This document shows positions 8,402 through 16,495 of a DNA stretch of 31,421 nucleotides, piece by piece. The DNA is from UMGS902 sp045538895 (GTDB lineage Bacteria > Bacillota > Clostridia > Oscillospirales > CAG-272), in assembly GCA_045538895.1 (NCBI GenBank), contig JAZQEH010000066.1, positions 1 to 31,421 of the forward strand. The letters are read 5' to 3'. How positions within the stretch are numbered: position 1 is the stretch's first letter; each line of letters begins with the position of its first letter. Position numbers and translations under genes: made by a program. The notes under the pieces were generated by a model. It did not search any database. It worked only from the letters and a program-made list of their open reading frames with translations, and had not been told where the DNA came from.

Positions 8402-9252
8402 TGGCGGTTTACAAAAGATATAACACACGCAGAAAGAGAATACCTGCGCATATAATTTTCTGTGCGGTGGCGGTGCTTGTTGCCTTTTCTCTTACTGTAA
8501 TACTCGGTCATTCTCTCGGCAAAAAAGCCGAGGGAGGCGAACCGCTCTACACAGGTACCGACAACGCCTCAATAAGCGGTTCAAATCTCTCCCCTCTTTC
8601 CGAAAAAAGTCTGCACGGCGAATACGTTGCCCCCGAAAAAATAGTAGATTTCAAAAGCGATGACGAAAACGTCTGGGCATCAACGTGGATTTATAAAGAC
8701 GGGAAAGCAACGTTTCTGACCGAAACCGATAAAACGCTTGACGGTAAAACCGCTTCCCTGCCTGCTTTGAGTTCATTCGACATTGATGCAGGCACGATCG
8801 GGCTTTTCGAGGTTACAAGCATTTATGCCGATGATTTAGTTAAAAAGATCATCACCGAATACGAGCATGCACTCCTTAGTGAGTTCAGCGCTTCTTCGCT
8901 TGACGAAGTTGTTCTTGTCTTTAACGAGGTAACCGAGGATAACCTTGACGAAATTTTTGAGTTTGCCGACGGTTTTGGCGGTGCAAAGGTCATTTGCGTG
9001 CCTTATGAAATGCTCGGTAACGACGTCTTCTTTTCAAAGGCATCGTCAAAACGGCTTCCCGTTGCCATCAAAGCCGACGGTATTACGGCAGAGAAGCTCG
9101 AACAGGATATCGACACCTATGCCTTTTATTTCACAAAATACAATCTGAGATTGGTGCTTGACGGCAAGGACCAAAGTCTTTTAGAAGTATTGTCAAAAAA
9201 TACTCTGCTTAATTATCAATTCCATTCACCCGCAGGCGGAGGAAATAAATGA
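8401..9252 (+). CDS. Membrane-anchored protein of unknown function (283 aa)
   Basis: I do not recognise a family. A basic N-terminus (KRYNTRRKRIP) precedes one transmembrane segment at about residues 15-38 ending ILGHSLGKK. The rest is predicted to be outside: a low-complexity Ser/Glu-rich linker to about residue 85, then an alternating alpha/beta region. The run ending near VLVFNEVTEDNLDEIFEFAD, followed by VICVPYEM, VAIKADGIT and LRLVLDGKDQ, looks like repeated strand-helix units, perhaps a TIM-barrel fragment. It is translationally coupled to both neighbours (TAATG before, ATGA after), so it probably works with the PpiC foldase in envelope biogenesis. No catalytic residues can be named. 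Confidence 0.7.
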   Translation: MAVYKRYNTRRKRIPAHIIFCAVAVLVAFSLTVILGHSLGKKAEGGEPLYTGTDNASISGSNLSPLSEKSLHGEYVAPEKIVDFKSDDENVWASTWIYKDGKATFLTETDKTLDGKTASLPALSSFDIDAGTIGLFEVTSIYADDLVKKIITEYEHALLSEFSASSLDEVVLVFNEVTEDNLDEIFEFADGFGGAKVICVPYEMLGNDVFFSKASSKRLPVAIKADGITAEKLEQDIDTYAFYFTKYNLRLVLDGKDQSLLEVLSKNTLLNYQFHSPAGGGNK

Positions 9253-10004
9253 ATAACTTACCGCTGATTATCACTGATAGTGACGGAGAACTGCTATACG
9301 TTTGCCGTACAGTAAAACTAAACAGTGCTTTGCGTTTGTTCACCCATGCTGCCGCAAAGAACAAAAAGGACGGAATTGTCTATCTCGACGGCAAAGCATT
9401 TTACACAAAGGAAACAACTGCAGGCGGCAAACGCCTGCGTTTTTTCATGGACAGCGACAAGCTGTGCAACTGCTTTGGAATATCCGAAAACAGACTCGGC
9501 GACGGTCTGTTTGACATCCCAAGCACGTTCAAAAACCGTGTTCCCGTTTCGTTGAAATCGCTTGTCCGTCTGTTTGCCATGACATATTCCGAAAAGCTCT
9601 TTGACGAGGGCGTGCGTGTGTCGGCTCACAACATAGCCGCAGACATAACCGTTAACGTATCTCCGAACGCCTTTGCCCTCTGCCTTGCAATCATGGTAAA
9701 GCTCTGCGCAAACGAGGCAAGCTCGGTAAAACTGTCCTTTACAAACGAGTGCGGACGAATTTCAATCTATGCGGACAGTACAGGCGGCAAACCGCTGAAA
9801 AGCGAAGCAAAGGAAACGCTTTCCGCTTTGCTTTATGAGGTAGCCTATGCATCAGGCTTTGCGATTGAAGAAAGCGTGCGTAATCAGAACCGCTCAATTT
9901 CGCTCTCGCTCGAACCGCTTGACATATCCTTGCTCGGACTCAAAACCGCATCGGTTGAGATTTACAAAAAGAGTATGGAACTGTATATCGAAATGTTTTT
10001 ATAA
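9249..10004 (+). CDS. Unknown protein with a histidine-kinase-ATPase-like C-terminal region (251 aa)
   Basis: The start ATG overlaps the preceding stop (ATGA), making this the third gene of the PpiC operon. Residues about 80-235 follow the layout of a sensor kinase. A helical stretch (FKNRVPVSLKSLVRLFAMTYSEK) leads to VNVSPNAFALCLAIMVKLC, which sits where the N-box helix would be. Then come SVKLSFTNECGRISIYADST, where the strand before the G1 box should end in D-x-G-x-G, and a final LSLEPL strand. The catalytic N-box Asn and the G-boxes are missing, so if the relation is real this is a non-catalytic, scaffold-like ATPase fold. That assignment is my inference from pattern only. There is no signal peptide, so it is probably cytoplasmic. 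Confidence 0.65.
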   Translation: MNNLPLIITDSDGELLYVCRTVKLNSALRLFTHAAAKNKKDGIVYLDGKAFYTKETTAGGKRLRFFMDSDKLCNCFGISENRLGDGLFDIPSTFKNRVPVSLKSLVRLFAMTYSEKLFDEGVRVSAHNIAADITVNVSPNAFALCLAIMVKLCANEASSVKLSFTNECGRISIYADSTGGKPLKSEAKETLSALLYEVAYASGFAIEESVRNQNRSISLSLEPLDISLLGLKTASVEIYKKSMELYIEMFL

Positions 10005-10207
10005 TTTTTTATTTTGACGACAAAATGTGAGTTATTTTTCAGTAAAAATATGGTAAAACCGTATCAGGGAAATAACAAACACAGTTGCGGCAACTGCCGT
10101 GGCGGCATTGGTGCCAAAGTATGTGGTGCACTTAATGTACTGATGCCGCCTCCCGTTCTCCTTGTAAAAATGGGCTGTATTTCTACAGCCCATTTTTCAG
10201 TATTAAA
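10005..10207. terminator. Intergenic region ending in a bidirectional terminator
   Basis: The hairpin at 10166-10197 (AAAAATGGGCTGTA, TTTC loop, TACAGCCCATTTTT) serves both the PpiC operon and the convergent mscS-type gene. The 160 bp before it holds an inverted repeat (GGCGGCAT...ATGCCGCC). It also holds a minus-strand open stretch ending ISLIRFYHIFTEK with no believable start codon. I see no supported gene there. Confidence 0.75.
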
Positions 10208-11044
10208 TTAGTCCTGCTTATTATCGTCAAAGTGAACGTCAAGCTGATTAAAGGGAATTTCGATACCAACGGTATCAAATGCCTTCTTCATATTTTCTTC
10301 AAGTGAAAAGAATACATCCCAATAATCTGCACGCTGACACCATACACGAAGTACAAATACAAGTGCACTTGCGTCCTGACGGGAAAGTGCCACAAACGGC
10401 ACGGGGTCGTTAAGCACCTTATCATTTGCATCGGCAACGGTACGCATAACCTTTGTAACCTTGTCAATATCCGAGTCATAGGAAACTGAAAACTCAAAAT
10501 CAACACGGCGAGTATCCTTTGCACTTGCGTTAACCACGGTTGCATTGGAAAGTGCTCCGTTAGGAATGGTGATAACCTTGTTATCGGGTGTTACAAGAGT
10601 GGTGTAGAAAATGCCGATGCTTTCTACAGTACCGCTGTCGGTGTGATTGTCGATGTAGTCGCCAACCTTAAAGGGACGGAAAATGAGAAGCATAATGCCG
10701 CCTGTGAGGTTGGAAAGGCTGCCCTGAAGTGCAAGACCTGCGGTAACACCGAATGTTGCAATAACTGCAGAAAGTGCGGTTACGTCAAAACCTACGATTG
10801 TAGCAGCGATAACCACAACAAGAATCTTGAGAGAGATGCTGATGAGCGATGCAAGGAATGACTCCATTGTATCCTCAAGGCTTCTGAAAAACTTGCTTTT
10901 CTTGACAAGCTTTACGATCCATGACGAGAACTTGAAGCCTACCAGAATAAAGGCAAGTGCACAGAGTGCAAGAAAGATAAAATTGATAACACTGCCCGTT
11001 ACAAACGCGGTGATGGTGTTAAGAATGTTTTGAAAAAATCCCAT
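10208..11044 (-). CDS. mscS: Small-conductance mechanosensitive channel, MscS family (278 aa)
   Basis: Three N-terminal hydrophobic helices are followed by the pore-lining helix and the beta domain. Family marks are VTAGLALQGSLSNLTGGIMLLIFRPFKVGDYI (pore helix plus start of the beta domain; shown here only to its landmark residues), then GTVESIGIFYTTLVTPDN and IPNGALSN. The length is standard for MscS. ATG 11044 is preceded by GGAGG with 6-nt spacing; a TTG 12 nt upstream lies inside the Shine-Dalgarno and is rejected. The protein sits in the cytoplasmic membrane and releases solutes on hypo-osmotic shock. It has its own promoter and is monocistronic. Confidence 0.94.
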   Translation of the reverse strand: MGFFQNILNTITAFVTGSVINFIFLALCALAFILVGFKFSSWIVKLVKKSKFFRSLEDTMESFLASLISISLKILVVVIAATIVGFDVTALSAVIATFGVTAGLALQGSLSNLTGGIMLLIFRPFKVGDYIDNHTDSGTVESIGIFYTTLVTPDNKVITIPNGALSNATVVNASAKDTRRVDFEFSVSYDSDIDKVTKVMRTVADANDKVLNDPVPFVALSRQDASALVFVLRVWCQRADYWDVFFSLEENMKKAFDTVGIEIPFNQLDVHFDDNKQD

Positions 11045-11074
11045 ATGTACCTCCAAAAATAGTTTTATACATAA

Positions 11075-11103
11075 AGTATAGCGTAATTTATGACAAAAGT
11101 CAA
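11075..11103 (-). promoter_or_regulatory. Predicted promoter of the mscS-type gene
   Basis: On the minus strand TTGACT (11103-11098) and TATACT (11080-11075) are spaced 17 bp apart. Confidence 0.75.
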
Positions 11104-11131
11104 TGCTTGCAAAAACTTTTCAAAAAATGTC

Positions 11132-11160
11132 TTGACATGTTCAAAATGTTGTGATATCAT
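11132..11160 (+). promoter_or_regulatory. Predicted promoter of the two tRNA genes
   Basis: TTGACA (11132-11137), 17 bp, then TATCAT (11155-11160) with an extended -10 TG one base upstream. It lies 18 bp before tRNA-Gly and probably drives both tRNAs. Confidence 0.75.
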
Positions 11161-11178
11161 AATATGGCATTGTTAAAT

Positions 11179-11252
<74 letters not shown>

Positions 11253-11276
11253 CAAAGTCGGCAACAGTCGGCTTAT

Positions 11277-11352
11277 AGGGGTATAGCTCAGTTGGTAGAG
11301 TACTGGTCTCCAAAACCATGGGTCGTGGGTTCGAGTCCTTCTGCCCCTGCCA
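11277..11352 (+). tRNA. tRNA-Trp (anticodon CCA), integration target
   Basis: The acceptor AGGGGTA pairs with TGCCCCT, the anticodon loop is CTCCAAA, the T-arm holds GGGTTCGAGTC, and CCA is encoded. Its last 21 bases recur exactly at 28228-28248, the last 17 at 28086-28102, and a 15/17 match is at 27914-27930. The tRNA is therefore the probable attachment gene of the island that starts right after it. The gene itself is intact. Confidence 0.97.
11336..11352 (+). repeat. Left attachment-site candidate (attL) in the tRNA-Trp 3' end
   Basis: This is the sequence TCCTTCTGCCCCTGCCA, repeated in direct orientation at the right junction. The integrase gene ends 54 bp further on. Large serine integrases normally leave only a very short shared core, so the long identity may reflect an older tyrosine-integrase history of this site. 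The role as the crossover site of the present integrase is inference. Confidence 0.6.
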
Positions 11353-11373
11353 TTCATATCCACAATAGTGGAC

Positions 11374-11411
11374 AATAAAAAACACAGTTCGAATGAACTG
11401 TGTTTTTTATT
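11374..11411. terminator. Bidirectional terminator shared by the tRNA-Trp and integrase genes
   Basis: A perfect 17-bp stem (AATAAAAAACACAGTTC and its complement) with a GAAT loop. Its right arm overlaps the stop codon of the integrase gene. A similar stem with the same A-run/CACA core follows the right-hand tail copy at 27932. Confidence 0.85.
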
Positions 11412-12933
11412 GCCTCGCTATGGTTTCTTTAAAGCTATATGTATCAGAAATAATATATTCAACTTCTATCATATTTTCATATATTGTTAGTTGCTTTATA
11501 TATTTTTCGACAATAGCTTTTTTGTTTTTCAATGTTCCACTTTTCATCATTTGCTTTGCTTTATAAAATGCACTTTTTAGCTTTTTTTCATCTACTGTCA
11601 GTTTTGACATCTGTTGTTCTGCATTGATTATTGAGTGTTCTAATTGTTGTTTTGTCTTTTCAAGTTCATTTAATTTTTCCGCAAGAGCCGAAGAACCTGT
11701 AGAAACAACCAAATCAATAATGTTAGAAATGCCCTTTTCGGTTTCAGAAAGTTTTTGTCTAAGCTCATTAATTATTGTGTTACACTCCGTATTTCTGCTA
11801 AGTGCATATTCATTATATTTAGATATAATAGTTGGCAAAACATCCTCGCTGAACACGGTTGTTGCTAATTTATCTAAAACCAATTGTTCTATAGCCTCTC
11901 TTTTTATACCACGATTTTTGCATTTTACACTGCCGTTCTTTTTAATACAATTATACGATATATACAGTGGTTTACTATCTCTTGCTTTACGCGCATTTCC
12001 ACAGTAATTACTTCCACAAATGCCACACTTTATTTTTCCGGACAAAAGATATTCTTGCTTAGCTTTGTAAGAAGCTGATTTGTGTTTTCTTTCCGCCATT
12101 TTTTGTTGAACTTTTTGAAAATCTTCTTTTGAAATAATTTGGGGTATGCCACCATCAATGCGAATGATTTCGTCTTCATTCCTTGTTTGATGGCGATTCC
12201 ATTTTCCGTTAGTACTTACGGGTACTGCTTTGTTATAAATGTAAACTCCTGTATACTTTTCGTTCTTCAAAATATCAAAAAGACTGTTTTTTCCGAATGC
12301 CTTTCCTCGTTTTGTTGTAAATGATCGACGATTCAATTCGTTTATAATTGCAGTATAACCTTCTCCGTTAAGATACATTTTAAATATCAGCTTTACAGCT
12401 TCTGCTTCAAAATCGTTAATTTCATATTTTAAAGTATCTTTGTTAACATTGTAGCCAAGAGGTGGTATACCGCCGGTGAATCTACATGTGAGGGCATTTT
12501 CACGTAAGCCTTTCAGCACTTCTCTACGTAAATTTCTGCTATAATATTCATTATAACCCTCTATAACGCTTTGTAAAATTATAGACTCAGGCGAATCGTC
12601 GAAGTTTTCAAGAACGGAAATAAGCTTCACACCGCACCGTTCAAGTTCCCGACGATAGATAGCGCTATCGGCGCGATTTCGTGCGAATCTGTCTAATTTA
12701 TGCACTAGAATGATATCAAAAGCTCCTGATTTTGCTGCATCAATCATACGCACAAACTCTGGTCGATTGTCCGTTGTTCCGCTTAAAGCTCTGTCCGTAT
12801 AAATTGTGTGCAGAGCGTAGTTGTTACGTTCTGCATAATCACTTATTGCACGAACTTGTGCTTCGATAGACTCTTCGCGCTGTCCATCAGATGAAAAACG
12901 AGTATAAGCCACTGCACGCAAAGCTTTAGCCAC
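11407..12933 (-). CDS. Large serine recombinase / integrase (508 aa)
   Basis: The domains are in the usual order. A resolvase catalytic domain (residues about 5-150) has the nucleophile Ser in YTRFSSDGQ (about residue 14), followed by the conserved HKLDRFARN. A recombinase DNA-binding domain covers about 160-265 (GGIPPLGYNV, GEGYTAIINELNRR). A zinc ribbon covers about 295-345 (CGICGSNYCGN, YNCIKKNG, KCKNRG), and a long coiled coil follows at about 380-455. It catalyses integration and, with a directionality factor, excision. The GTG at 12933 is 8 nt from AGGAGGT; the in-frame GTG at 12942 falls in the Shine-Dalgarno and is rejected. It sits at the left end of the island reading towards tRNA-Trp, as expected for an element integrase. 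A hairpin (ACGTAG/CTACGT, 12964-12982) precedes it. Confidence 0.93.
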   Translation of the reverse strand: MAKALRAVAYTRFSSDGQREESIEAQVRAISDYAERNNYALHTIYTDRALSGTTDNRPEFVRMIDAAKSGAFDIILVHKLDRFARNRADSAIYRRELERCGVKLISVLENFDDSPESIILQSVIEGYNEYYSRNLRREVLKGLRENALTCRFTGGIPPLGYNVNKDTLKYEINDFEAEAVKLIFKMYLNGEGYTAIINELNRRSFTTKRGKAFGKNSLFDILKNEKYTGVYIYNKAVPVSTNGKWNRHQTRNEDEIIRIDGGIPQIISKEDFQKVQQKMAERKHKSASYKAKQEYLLSGKIKCGICGSNYCGNARKARDSKPLYISYNCIKKNGSVKCKNRGIKREAIEQLVLDKLATTVFSEDVLPTIISKYNEYALSRNTECNTIINELRQKLSETEKGISNIIDLVVSTGSSALAEKLNELEKTKQQLEHSIINAEQQMSKLTVDEKKLKSAFYKAKQMMKSGTLKNKKAIVEKYIKQLTIYENMIEVEYIISDTYSFKETIARQ

Positions 12934-12976
12934 GCTCTGCACCTCCTTTCATAAATATAATTGACGTAGCTTCTGT

Positions 12977-13048
12977 CTACGTTTTTGATTCATGTGTAAT
13001 CACATCAAAAATAGCCTCTAATATAAGTTCAATGAATTCATTCCCCAC
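12977..13048 (-). CDS. Candidate 23-residue peptide upstream of the integrase
   Basis: A GTG start at 13048 is preceded by AAGGAG at 8 nt. The frame reads MGNEFIELILEAIFDVI then THESKT and stops. The peptide is amphipathic and acidic. It fills most of the gap between the 85-residue gene and the integrase, in the same direction. The only support is the ribosome binding site and placement; it could be a leader peptide or chance. Confidence 0.4.
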   Translation of the reverse strand: MGNEFIELILEAIFDVITHESKT

Positions 13049-13070
13049 TTGAATCACTCCTTAAAAAACT

Positions 13071-13328
13071 TTAATATAGTGTAATTGGTAATCGGTGTGA
13101 AAAATAAAACTTATCAAGTTCTATTACTTCAGGAAGTTGTCTGCATAAATCGGAAATTATATCCAAATGCTCAAGTGCATACGCACTTGCGTCATCATAA
13201 TATGTAAATCGTTTAATCTGCGCAGGCGCCTTGAAATACTTATCTCTGCACCACACGGCTCTTCTATAACTGGTATGTATGAAAACACCGTTGGCTGCTG
13301 TCAAAACATAAAATTTAGATTTTTCCAT
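13071..13328 (-). CDS. Small protein resembling the RNase H1 N-terminal (viroplasmin-like) domain (85 aa)
   Basis: The sequence KFYVLTAANGVFIHTSYRRA, followed by VWCRDKYFKAPAQIKRFTYY and DDASAYALEHL, has the layout of the Caulimovirus VI / RNase HI N-terminal hybrid-binding domain. That layout is Y-V-x-G-x-x-G-h-h-T-s-W, then h-K-x-F, then A-x-x-a-h. The key small and aromatic residues are only partly kept, so this is a tentative family call. No RNase H catalytic domain follows. The ATG at 13328 has GGAG at a good distance; an upstream extension to 13358 overlaps the excisionase gene and is less likely. It lies between the excisionase-like gene and the integrase in the same operon. Confidence 0.65.
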   Translation of the reverse strand: MEKSKFYVLTAANGVFIHTSYRRAVWCRDKYFKAPAQIKRFTYYDDASAYALEHLDIISDLCRQLPEVIELDKFYFSHRLPITLY

Positions 13329-13341
13329 ATTTTCTCCTTTA

Positions 13342-13539
13342 TTAATTATCTTGTCCATTTCCTCTTAAAAATGAAACAAACGAATCTTTAAGTACTCTGT
13401 ACTGGTTGCCAATCCGAATCGCTTTGATCTGTCCGGAGTTAACCAAATCATATGCTTTGTTTCGGCCAATACATAACGTATCAGCTATATCAACCACATT
13501 TATGACAAGCGGCATGCTTGATATGTCTCTAAATTTCAT
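13342..13539 (-). CDS. Excisionase-like / MerR-type helix-turn-helix protein (65 aa)
   Basis: The body VINVVDIADTLCIGRNKAYD, then LVNSGQIKAIRIGNQYRVLK and DSFVSFL, is the HTH_17 fold shared by excisionases of Firmicute elements. It has a helix-turn-helix with RNKAYDLV as recognition helix and an IRIGNQYRV wing. ATG 13539 overlaps the stop of the helicase gene (ATGA) and has GGAGGTGAT upstream. It is a likely recombination directionality factor, though serine integrases often use unrelated factors; a repressor role is also possible. Confidence 0.8.
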   Translation of the reverse strand: MKFRDISSMPLVINVVDIADTLCIGRNKAYDLVNSGQIKAIRIGNQYRVLKDSFVSFLRGNGQDN

Positions 13540-15266
13540 ATAATCACCTCCGCCTTCATTCCGATTCCGACCATACAACTTTGTGGATTGGCACCAGAAT
13601 ATTTTCTTTTTCTTGTTTTTGTAGCTCCAAATATTATAGATGCAAAATCCGCAAACACTGAGGCAAACGTATTTATGGGTATATTGTGGCCATTCCGCAA
13701 AAACAAAGCATGTGCATCATCGATAAACAGCATCGCATCATTGCTGGCATAAAAACTTTCAACAAGAAACGATTGTATTTCTTCGTCGAGACCCATCGGC
13801 TCCGCAACAGATGAAAATCCCATCTCGTTTATCCGAAAATCCCCCGAAAAATCATAATTACGATGCACCAAATCTGCATAATGCGCTAATGCTCTACTGA
13901 CTATAGCGTTGCGCTCCGTGAAAATTTTTTCAAACAATTGACGATCGATTTTATCATTAGGAATTGCGTACAAAAAAGGAATTACCACTAATCTATCGGC
14001 AAATGCCTCATCTGGCTGTCTTAATCGAATCGGATGATTGGTAGCTAAAATAAATTTCGAGTTGCACCTGAATTTTACCCTGGGCTGAAATTTCACATCA
14101 GCAGAAACCAAATCTCCGCCTGACAACTGCTTCAAAACACTCGCCGACCTAGCTTCTAATAATGTCGCAGGCATATCGTGAAAGAAGCAAATGCGTCGAC
14201 CGATAAGTTCGGAAAGTGCGAATGTTCCTTCGAGTTCATGCAGATTCAAAGATGCAACAAATTCTTCCGGAAACAATGCCTCCAAAATCAAGCACAACAG
14301 TGATTTGCCCGAGTTGGACACTCCCTGCAAAACAAAAATCTTTTTTGCGGAAATATCGGGTGTCAAACAGTAAGCAAACATTTCCCAAATCCTTTTCGTA
14401 ATCATTTGGTCTCCTCCGCTTATCGTCTGCAGTAAATAGTCGAACCACGGACACTCTAGGTTTGCAGGAGTGTAATTACAATTCAATCGAAAGGTTACAA
14501 AAAACTCACGGGAGTGCGGGCACAACGTCCCCTTTTCGACATCGTACATCCCGTTATCAAAAGCAATTAACGAATTACTTACAGAGGCTGGATCTACGCA
14601 TATGCGCGGCTCAATCAAAAGCAAGTCATAAACCTGCTGCGTATGCTTTGCGGTTCCGCGCTCTGCAATGTCTTCTCGACATAGATGCAAAATCAGTCTT
14701 TTGGCCGTTTCAGGAGACAAATAGACATAACATACTCCGTCAAAATAATAGAGACAACCGTTCAAGACTTTGAAATAACAGCACTTTAGAACTTTTTCCA
14801 TCGTAGCATATGGCGTCACGCGCCCATCAAAGATAAGGTTTTTATTCACAAAACCATTGTTTGTTATCATGGACCCCTCCATATTCGCAACAACATCAGT
14901 GTTACATGAAAGAACATGTTGATTGGTTTCGGGGTCATAATAAGCCGCTCCGCTGTTTATAGGTGATGCAGATTTTATGCACTCTTTAATTTGATATGTG
15001 GTGCAGAAAATCGATTCTGTTTCGTTTGTAATACGGCTATTTTCAGCCATTTGTGGTACTTGCACGGGGATTGGTTCTTCAATTTGCATTAAAGTTCCCC
15101 AACCGTCTGCTGGTAAATGTTTTGCATCTTGTTTTCTCCAGTTTTTGCAACCCCAAATTGAATCAGTTAGCAAGTCGTGGCGTTTTGATACTCCCCATTC
15201 AAAATTCATAGCTGGGAGTACGAGGTCAATATTCGAGTTTTCAAAAGATTTTTTTGTTTTTTTCAT
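13536..15266 (-). CDS. Phage/plasmid D5 (P4)-type SF3 helicase, replication protein (576 aa)
   Basis: Walker A is GVSNSGKS at residues 315-322 and the Walker B-like strand is ICFFHD with Asp364. A sensor-type segment, KFILATNHPIRLRQPDEAFADRLVVIPF, fits SF3 (its landmarks are NHP and DRL). The preceding 200 residues match the D5 N-terminal domain (FDNGMYDVEKGTL, FVTFRLNCNY, WFDYLLQTISGGD). No Toprim or archaeo-eukaryotic primase catalytic motif is seen in the N-terminus, so it may act only as a replicative helicase. ATG 15266 has GGGAGG 8 nt upstream. This gene is the main evidence that the island can replicate after excision. It is coupled to the excisionase-like gene. Confidence 0.88.
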   Translation of the reverse strand: MKKTKKSFENSNIDLVLPAMNFEWGVSKRHDLLTDSIWGCKNWRKQDAKHLPADGWGTLMQIEEPIPVQVPQMAENSRITNETESIFCTTYQIKECIKSASPINSGAAYYDPETNQHVLSCNTDVVANMEGSMITNNGFVNKNLIFDGRVTPYATMEKVLKCCYFKVLNGCLYYFDGVCYVYLSPETAKRLILHLCREDIAERGTAKHTQQVYDLLLIEPRICVDPASVSNSLIAFDNGMYDVEKGTLCPHSREFFVTFRLNCNYTPANLECPWFDYLLQTISGGDQMITKRIWEMFAYCLTPDISAKKIFVLQGVSNSGKSLLCLILEALFPEEFVASLNLHELEGTFALSELIGRRICFFHDMPATLLEARSASVLKQLSGGDLVSADVKFQPRVKFRCNSKFILATNHPIRLRQPDEAFADRLVVIPFLYAIPNDKIDRQLFEKIFTERNAIVSRALAHYADLVHRNYDFSGDFRINEMGFSSVAEPMGLDEEIQSFLVESFYASNDAMLFIDDAHALFLRNGHNIPINTFASVFADFASIIFGATKTRKRKYSGANPQSCMVGIGMKAEVII

Positions 15267-15284
15267 TTTTTCTTCCTCCCTCAC

Positions 15285-15339
15285 CCCAAATATAAACTAT
15301 TTCGCGAAAGTTTTATTGGTCAAAAAAAGGGAAAAACAA
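15285..15339 (-). promoter_or_regulatory. Leader of the helicase-integrase operon with a short palindrome
   Basis: On the minus strand TTGACC begins about 65 nt before the helicase start. It is followed by A/T-rich sequence with TTTATA/TATATT, but no spacing is ideal. The 10-bp palindrome TTTCGCGAAA (15300-15309) lies inside the spacer and could be an operator. Both calls are weak. Confidence 0.35.
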
Positions 15340-15360
15340 AAAGCAGGCATCGCCTGCTTT
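15340..15360 (-). terminator. Terminator after the 372-residue gene
   Basis: The stem AAAGCAGGC / GCCTGCTTT with a 3-nt loop is followed on the minus strand by TTTTTGTTTTT. It begins at the gene's stop codon and separates it from the helicase operon. Confidence 0.85.
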
Positions 15361-16478
15361 TATTTATCAAATGCTTTCAGTTCTGTAGGAGAAAGCAGTG
15401 CCTCTATAATTTTTCTCGCCGCCTTAATCTTAGGACGATTCAATTCTTTATTCTCATCATCTTTATAAAAGTTTCCATTTTGATGATTTGTCACAAGTGG
15501 AGATTGGTTAACGCAAAAATCGTACATAACTTCAACGGCTTCCGTGTTCTGCTCGAAGAAAGGCGAAAATAGGTTTTGTGCTAAATATATATGCTTTGCT
15601 ATAATTTCGCTATCGTAAAGCCTTAATTTAAATATATGATTTGCATAATGCGAAAGTTCACTAAGACTTTTGCAGTTAAAAATTCGGGGAATATAGCGAT
15701 CATATCTGATGTTCTGATATGGCTCTAGAATTACTTGATTGTTATTGATACCTAATCTGCCCCAAAAGAAATCTAAAATACCAGAAGAAGGAATATCTTT
15801 AAATCCATTAGCCACCATATATTCGGCAATCTTTGGTATTAGCGAAAAATGCATTGCTGTTTCGCAACGATTCAAATTTACCCAAGAAAATATATACTCT
15901 TTTTTGTCGTCGAGTTCCTTTACCCAACTGTAGTATTCATCATAATATTTATAGGCATCGGCAAAATTCGAGTCGGATACTTTCTTAGAATCGCAGATTC
16001 TTCCGCTTTCTACATACTTTAGCAATTCAAACGAATTGTGCTCGGATTTCTGATGCATCAATATTAAATTAGGTATATCATACCTTCTACCTTGTTTGTT
16101 AGAAGGCATCTCTGTTTTGCCCAACTCAAACGCTTTGCTTGACATAGAGAGGAGAGTATTATTATGTATTCTTCTCTCTTTCTCCTCTACACGATTAATC
16201 CTTCGTATATTAGAATCGAATTCGTTGTGAATATCTTTAGTAGTATCTGCGGTTTCAATTTCTATTTTCGCCTGAAGTTTGCTGACAAACCCGTGGGGGG
16301 TATCAAAAGCGAAACTTTTTTGGTCATTACTTCTAAACGAAAGAACGAACATGCGCGCCAATAACTCGTCTGCAACTAAAGACACAAAGCTATCATAATG
16401 GTTTTTCCATGGCAAACCGTACAGCAAATACACCTCTGATTTTATTATTTCTTTAAAGTTTTGCAGTTCTTTATACAT
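15360..16478 (-). CDS. Protein of unknown function in the mobile module (372 aa)
   Basis: I do not recognise a family. The predicted protein is soluble, with no signal peptide or membrane segment. It is rich in aromatic and charged residues and is mostly helical. Notable segments are KNHYDSFVSLVADELLARMF near the N-terminus, a charged stretch RRINRVEEKERRIHNNT (about residues 92-108) and a conserved-looking ILDFFWGRLGINNNQ (about 235). ATG 16478 has GGAG 8 nt upstream; the longer frame to 16511 starts within a palindrome and is rejected. It has its own promoter and terminator and stands alone between the resolvase and helicase operons. It could be a replication-initiator or regulatory protein of the element, but nothing in the sequence proves this. 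Confidence 0.75.
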   Translation of the reverse strand: MYKELQNFKEIIKSEVYLLYGLPWKNHYDSFVSLVADELLARMFVLSFRSNDQKSFAFDTPHGFVSKLQAKIEIETADTTKDIHNEFDSNIRRINRVEEKERRIHNNTLLSMSSKAFELGKTEMPSNKQGRRYDIPNLILMHQKSEHNSFELLKYVESGRICDSKKVSDSNFADAYKYYDEYYSWVKELDDKKEYIFSWVNLNRCETAMHFSLIPKIAEYMVANGFKDIPSSGILDFFWGRLGINNNQVILEPYQNIRYDRYIPRIFNCKSLSELSHYANHIFKLRLYDSEIIAKHIYLAQNLFSPFFEQNTEAVEVMYDFCVNQSPLVTNHQNGNFYKDDENKELNRPKIKAARKIIEALLSPTELKAFDK

Positions 16479-16495
16479 CAATACATCTCCTACAT

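Noticed and set aside
10014..10211. A 65-codon plus-strand frame between the PpiC operon and mscS.
   Set aside because: It has no ribosome binding site, runs through the terminator hairpin, and has unnatural composition.
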